A DNA stretch of 64,000 nucleotides from Tolypeutes matacus. Its lineage: Eukaryota; Chordata; Mammalia; Cingulata; Chlamyphoridae. The notes under the pieces were generated by a model. That model was not told where the DNA came from. It was given only the letters and a program-made list of their open reading frames with translations, and ran no database searches. The stretch is taken from positions 556,546 through 620,545 of the forward strand of contig JAKSZT010054335.1 in the NCBI GenBank assembly GCA_026826555.1. Direction: 5' to 3'. This document shows positions 1-64,000 of this stretch, one piece after another. How positions within the stretch are numbered: position 1 is the stretch's first letter; the number at the start of each line of letters is the position of its first letter. Both the position numbers and the translations under genes were made by a program.

Positions 1-251
1 TTGCAGGGTAATAAACCACACTAAACTCAATAGGTTCAAACAACAACAATCATTTGTTTTGCTCATTAATCTTTAATTTGGGCACAGCTCAGTAGCAACA
101 GATCTACTTCCTCTAGGGTCAGCTGGGTTGGCTGGGGGAGATGCACTGTGTAGGGGTAGAATTATTGGAAGGCTGCTCACTCCTATGCCTAATGTTTACT
201 ATGGAATTTGACTGGGATTCCACCTAAGGCTCATGGCACAGAGCAAGCACA

Positions 252-464
252 TGCTTGTTTCTTTTTTTTTTTTTTTTTTTTTTAAGATTTTATTTATTTA
301 TTCATTTATCCCCCCTTGCTGCTTGTGCTCGCTGGGTCAGCTAACCACGCCATGTGGGCGGGCTTGCCTTCACCAGGAGGCCCCGGGAACCGAACCCAGG
401 GCCTCCCATATGGTAAACGGGAGCCCTACTGATTGAGCCACAGCCGCTTCCCTGCTTGTTTCTT
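252..464 (-). mobile_element. DAS SINE (about 190 bp, tRNA-Ala-derived) with 12-bp TSD
   Basis: The element occupies 264-452 and reads in reverse: T tail, AAATAAATAAAT-type A/T tail, C/G-rich body, B box (ggttcggttcc type) and a 5' end near 452. The direct repeat tgcttgtttctt at 252-263 and 453-464 is a perfect target-site duplication. The body is almost identical to the copies at 621, 14711, 15345, 50452 and 63619, so this subfamily is young. Confidence 0.93.
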
Positions 465-604
465 AAGGCATGAGAAAATGTAATGGAAAATAAGTTAGTT
501 TCCCAGTAGGAAGAAAATCCATGAAATTCCTTGGAATAGCATTAAGAAGTACAAGAATAATGGGAAATATTGCAAAGCCCTATTGAGTGACATAAAAGAA
601 GAAC

Positions 605-822
605 TAAATAAATTCTTTTATTTTTTTATTTTTTTAAAGATTTTATTTATTTATTCATTTATCCCCCCCTTGCTGCCTGTGCTTGCTGGGTCAGCCAACC
701 ATGCCGTGCGGGCAGGCCCGCCTTCACCAGGAGGCCCCGGGAACCGAACCCGGGGCCTCCCACATGGTAAACGGGAGCCCTACTGATTGAGCCACAGCCG
801 CTTCCCTAAATAAATTCTTTTA
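605..822 (-). mobile_element. DAS SINE (about 190 bp) with perfect 16-bp TSD
   Basis: The element occupies 621-806 in reverse orientation, full length to the agccgcttccc end. The duplicated target site is taaataaattctttta at 605-620 and 807-822. It is only about 160 bp from the previous copy of the same subfamily and in the same orientation. Confidence 0.94.
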
Positions 823-1429
823 GAATGGGAAATTTCAGTTTTGAGGAGTGGCAGTACTTGGTGAATATCTCAGTATAATCCCATTAAAAATTTGAGTAGA
901 AATATGGTATTTAATAAGAATCTTTTTACGTTTATATAGATGAGAAAATTTAGAAAAATAACCAAAAATTTTTTTTCAAGAGCTACAAAAGTGGTGGTAG
1001 TTCTTCCAGGTAGCTACTACCTAAACAGTAAAGGTGAAATAATTAAATTAGTATTGTTTTTGTTCAAGAATAGATGAATTAGATCAATTAGAATAGATCT
1101 AATTGATAGATTAGTCAGTTAAAATTCATTTTGTTTATGAATTTCATTTATACTGAATTTGGCATTGCATTATCAGTGGGGAAAGACTAAACTGTTCTAT
1201 AAATACTTTTGTTAAAATTTATTCTCTGTATTATATATAAGCATTTTCAACTTCAGGTGAATTAAAGTGCTAAATATAAAATCCCAAACTATTAACTAGC
1301 ATACTTTAAACAAGTGTTAGGAGGGGATAAAATATTCAGTACTCAATTACGAAACCAGGAATCCTGAGTATTATGTATAAAGACTCTTAAGCTAGTAATG
1401 GGCAAAGTACTATGTACTGGTAATTCATG
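823..1429. other. Intron, nothing recognised
   Basis: AT-rich intronic sequence with no repeat family, exon or structure that I recognise. A short local repetition of gattaga/aattgat words lies near 1075-1115. Confidence 0.5.
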
Positions 1430-1640
1430 AAAAATACAGGACTGCTAAACGTGAAAAGATCTTCAACCTCACTTAACCAAAGAAATGGAAATTATAAAAA
1501 TATTGCTTTCATTCATTAGATTTTAAAAACTTACTGGATTCCCAATGGTGGAAAGTTTTTAAGGAAATGGATCTGCTCAAATCCTATTGGTGGAAGTATA
1601 AATTGATGAAATCTGATTAACACAGTTTGGCTGTGCCATT
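1430..1640 (+). repeat. Old L1 fragment, sense, 3' ORF2 region
   Basis: Words typical of the degenerated L1 ORF2 end appear in order: aaaagatcttcaacctcact, then the ggaaattataaaa stretch, then a remnant of the typical ORF2-end segment. Divergence is high, so this is an ancient mammalian L1 and the family is uncertain. Confidence 0.5.
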
Positions 1641-1649
1641 AAAAATTTT

Positions 1650-1846
1650 TATTTAGGGTTCATTGTGTTGTGCAGTTTCATGGATTTTTTAAAAAAATTG
1701 TCATTTTACTATATATAACCTAACATTCCCTCTTTTAGCCAATTCAAATATATAATTCAGTCCTGTTAATTATGTTCACAGTGTTGGGCTCAGTCCATTA
1801 AATTTTATAATGTGCATATTCAGTAAATCTGTTTCCCTCAATATAA

Positions 1847-1921
<75 letters not shown>

Positions 1922-2450
1922 CGGGAGGTCCCGGGGATCGAACCCGGGTCTCTCCATGTGGGAGACGGACGCCCAACCAGTTGAGCCACATCCGACCCCA
2001 ATATAAAGATATTTAACTTATGGTTCACCCATGGATACAGTAATGGATATTTCTGCATATTTCATATAAGTGAAATTATATAATAATTGTCCTTATGTAC
2101 CTTTCTTATTTCACTCAGCATATTTCCAGGGTTTCTTCCATGTTTCAGAATTTTATTTCCACTTATGGCAGAATAATATTCCATTGTATGTATAACATTT
2201 TGTCTATCCATTCATCTGTTTATGGACACATGAGTTGTTTCCATCTTTTGGCTATTTTGAATTATACTGCCATGAATGTTGGGATTACAGATTTCTGTTT
2301 GCATGCCTGGATTATTTTTCCTTTGGCTATATACCTAGGTGTGGAATTCCTCGGTCACATATTGATTCTGTATTTAACTTTTTTGAGGCCCCACCACAGT
2401 TATCCACAGTAGCTGTACCTTTTTACATTCTCAGTATAAGACTTTAAGCC
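1650..2450 (-). repeat. Old L1 3' UTR, antisense, split by a SINE
   Basis: This is reverse-orientation L1M-like 3' UTR: cctaacattccctcttttag, then the segment running through atttcactcagcat, ttccattgtatg, ggacacatgagttgtttcc and ctaggtgtggaattcc. It is interrupted by the SINE insertion at 1839-2012. The open frame at 2095-2412 lies wholly inside this UTR and is not a gene. Confidence 0.8.
1839..2012 (-). mobile_element. DAS monomer with a (TA)n tail and 14-bp TSD
   Basis: The tRNA-like monomer (about 1920-1998) has its T stretch at 1909-1918 followed outward by about 30 TA units (1849-1908). The TSD caatataaagatat is present at 1839-1852 and 1999-2012. The microsatellite lies inside the duplicated sites, so it belongs to the tail of the SINE. 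Confidence 0.88.
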
Positions 2451-2878
2451 CTCAGGATATGTTTTGAAGTCCATGTAGATGTTTGAAAAGTATCATTTCT
2501 TCCTCAATTTATCTACCTGAAAGAATGAACGACAGATACGGGAATCAAAATATGTAAAAAACAAACAAAAACTGTTTATAGAAAATATTTTATGGGACAG
2601 TTTTGAAAGGCTCTTTCTTGTTTTGCCCTGAATATTTGTATATTCTTTACCTTGTTATGAAATTTTATTGCTTGTTTGGTAATTATTGAAAAAATGTAAT
2701 GTGTTAAGTTTTGATGTTTTGCACCTTGGCTTGCCCTTTTTATATGAAGGTGTGTAGCAGTTGTCAGTGGCGTTGCAATGAGATGCATGCATTTTTTAAT
2801 CATGTCCTATGCTGTTTCATTTCTAAAAACAGGCATAACTTTTTCCTTAAAACTTTTTTTTTTTCTTTTTTTTTCTAG

Positions 2879-62933
<60,055 letters not shown>

Positions 62934-62939
62934 GTGAAG

Positions 62940-63480
62940 TCTGTATATTTGAATTTTCCTACAACAGAAAAGCCACAGAGAGTATGATTTTTGGAATAAA
63001 ATAGTTTAGGTTTTTTTCCCCCTAGATCTTTTGAGCCCTTCTTAGGGGAGTATAAATGTTCTGTCAGCCATTGGAATTTGCTGGTTTGAGGTATAGTTCT
63101 CACAACGCATAATTTAGGATATTTTTCATTTATTCATTCTGTGGACACTTTTCCAGTCTAGGGTACATTTGGAAATATTACTACAAAAGGTTGTTGTTCT
63201 TATGACTTGAATTTTAAGTCCTGTACTTATGCCAGAAGAGAATTACAGAATATTAAGGGATTTTTTTTTTTTTTAGGAGAGTTAGCTGACAGCAAAAGAA
63301 TACTTAGAAAAGTCTTAAGGAGAACGTGGCATATGAGCTAGGTTTTAAAGAGCAGGTATGAAAGATTGAAATGTAGGGCAGGAAATGGAAGATCCGTACT
63401 CTAAAGCCATTGTGCAGAGGGCATCAAATTTACTAGTATGTTTGTGACCTGGTCATTGTTTCATAGAAGTTAGGCTAGGC
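62940..63480. other. Intron, nothing recognised
   Basis: Downstream of the last exon in the window: unique-looking sequence with a T run near 63261-63275. Confidence 0.5.
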
Positions 63481-63482
63481 AG

Positions 63483-63590
63483 AAGAGGGCTTATAACCTC
63501 CTCAAGATCAGGGTCTGGGTCTTTCTGTCCCCTAGCATTCCATACCATGCAATGGGCAGTAAGTATTTGAATGAATATATACAAGAAGCG
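63483..63590 (+). repeat. L2 LINE 3' end, sense
   Basis: aagatcagggtctgggtctt, tgcaatgggcagtaagtatt and tgaatgaatat match the last about 100 bp of L2. Confidence 0.7.
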
Positions 63591-63606
63591 AATTTAAGGC
63601 CTTGGT

Positions 63607-63818
63607 TACATATGGTATATATATATATATATTTTTAAAGATTTTATTTATTTATTCATTTATCCCCCCCTGCTGCTTATGATCGCCGGGCCAGCCAACC
63701 ACGCCGCGTGGGCGGGCCCGCCCCCACCAGGAGGCCCCGGAAACCGAACCCGGGGCCTCCCACATGGTAAACGGGAGCCCCACTGATTGAGCCACAGCCG
63801 CTTCCCTACATATGGTAT
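63607..63818 (-). mobile_element. DAS SINE (about 190 bp) with (TA)n tail, 12-bp TSD
   Basis: The element at 63619-63806 is full length in reverse. The tail ends in (TA)n before the duplicated site tacatatggtat (63607-63618 and 63807-63818). CpG-rich body (aaccacgccgcgtgggcggg) suggests youth or an active CpG-containing source. Confidence 0.93.
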
Positions 63819-64000
63819 TTTTAAATTGTATGTCGATAAGGAGAGAGGATGAGGAAAATAGTAAAACTGATTTCAATTCCTACAGTGTTCCAAATACCTT
63901 GCTTTGCGCTTTACAGGCTTTATATTTAGGATTTCATCTAATTCCTAAAACAGCCTCATCACGTCAGTTTATAGTGGCATCATTCTGTAGTCAGTGTTAA
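63819..64000. other. Intron, nothing recognised
   Basis: Unique-looking end of the window. The frame running off the end shows no SMARCC1 similarity. Confidence 0.5.

Noticed and set aside
233..786. Open frames of 60-75 codons sharing similar peptides (also at 15341 and 50401)
   Set aside because: They are translations of the same DAS SINE in different copies. The similarity reflects shared repeat DNA, and the frames run through tails and pol III boxes.
1849..1908. Independent microsatellite or promoter-like TATA array
   Set aside because: It sits inside the target-site duplication of a SINE and is its tail.

Overview
This is vertebrate nuclear DNA: AT-rich introns, canonical GT-AG exons and dense retrotransposon remains. 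The SINEs (tRNA-Ala-derived DAS elements as monomers, about 190-bp forms and dimers) are, from established knowledge, an armadillo hallmark. The source is therefore most likely a xenarthran, probably an armadillo such as Dasypus. No bacterial, viral, CRISPR or toxin system is present.

One host gene runs through the whole window on the plus strand: SMARCC1 (BAF155), a core subunit of the BAF/PBAF (SWI/SNF) chromatin remodellers. Eleven consecutive internal coding exons lie at 2879-2938, 8302-8339, 13828-13949, 18059-18130, 20522-20635, 21259-21412, 22116-22229, 33847-33906, 47548-47806, 48506-48667 and 62878-62933. Spliced, they give 1211 nt with one open frame of 403 complete codons. They cover the acidic linker, the SWIRM domain, the SANT domain, the post-SANT helical segment and the start of the acidic region. 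The 5' and 3' ends of the gene lie outside the window.

Everything else is intronic and repeat-rich. Positions 1-9000 hold DAS SINEs, L1, MIR and L2 remnants. Positions 9285-11640 hold an old antisense L1 split by a 1.5-kb processed retrocopy of an unidentified mRNA and by a short young L1 tail. Positions 22740-33030 are a three-generation LINE nest: an old L1/HAL1, split by a second L1 with a 14-bp target-site duplication (TSD), itself split by a younger L1 with a 13-bp TSD whose 5' half is inverted, as in twin priming. Positions 33947-34618 are a solo MaLR-like LTR with a perfect 5-bp TSD, only 40 bp after an exon. Positions 36608-38842 are an interrupted hAT-like DNA transposon. Positions 43790-47420 are a second nest (L1, then LTR, then L1). 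Positions 48668-62877 are a 14-kb intron with an LTR, two hAT-like elements, L1s and L2s.

The main interest is in the retroposition record: nested insertions with readable TSDs, a twin-primed L1, two tail-only insertions, sequential insertion at one target site, retrocopies, a tRNA-Ala-like SINE that keeps its anticodon loop, and a strong antisense bias of monomeric SINEs and LINEs. I found no convincing new gene or undescribed biological system. Repeat family names come from pattern recognition without a database search; human protein comparisons are from memory.
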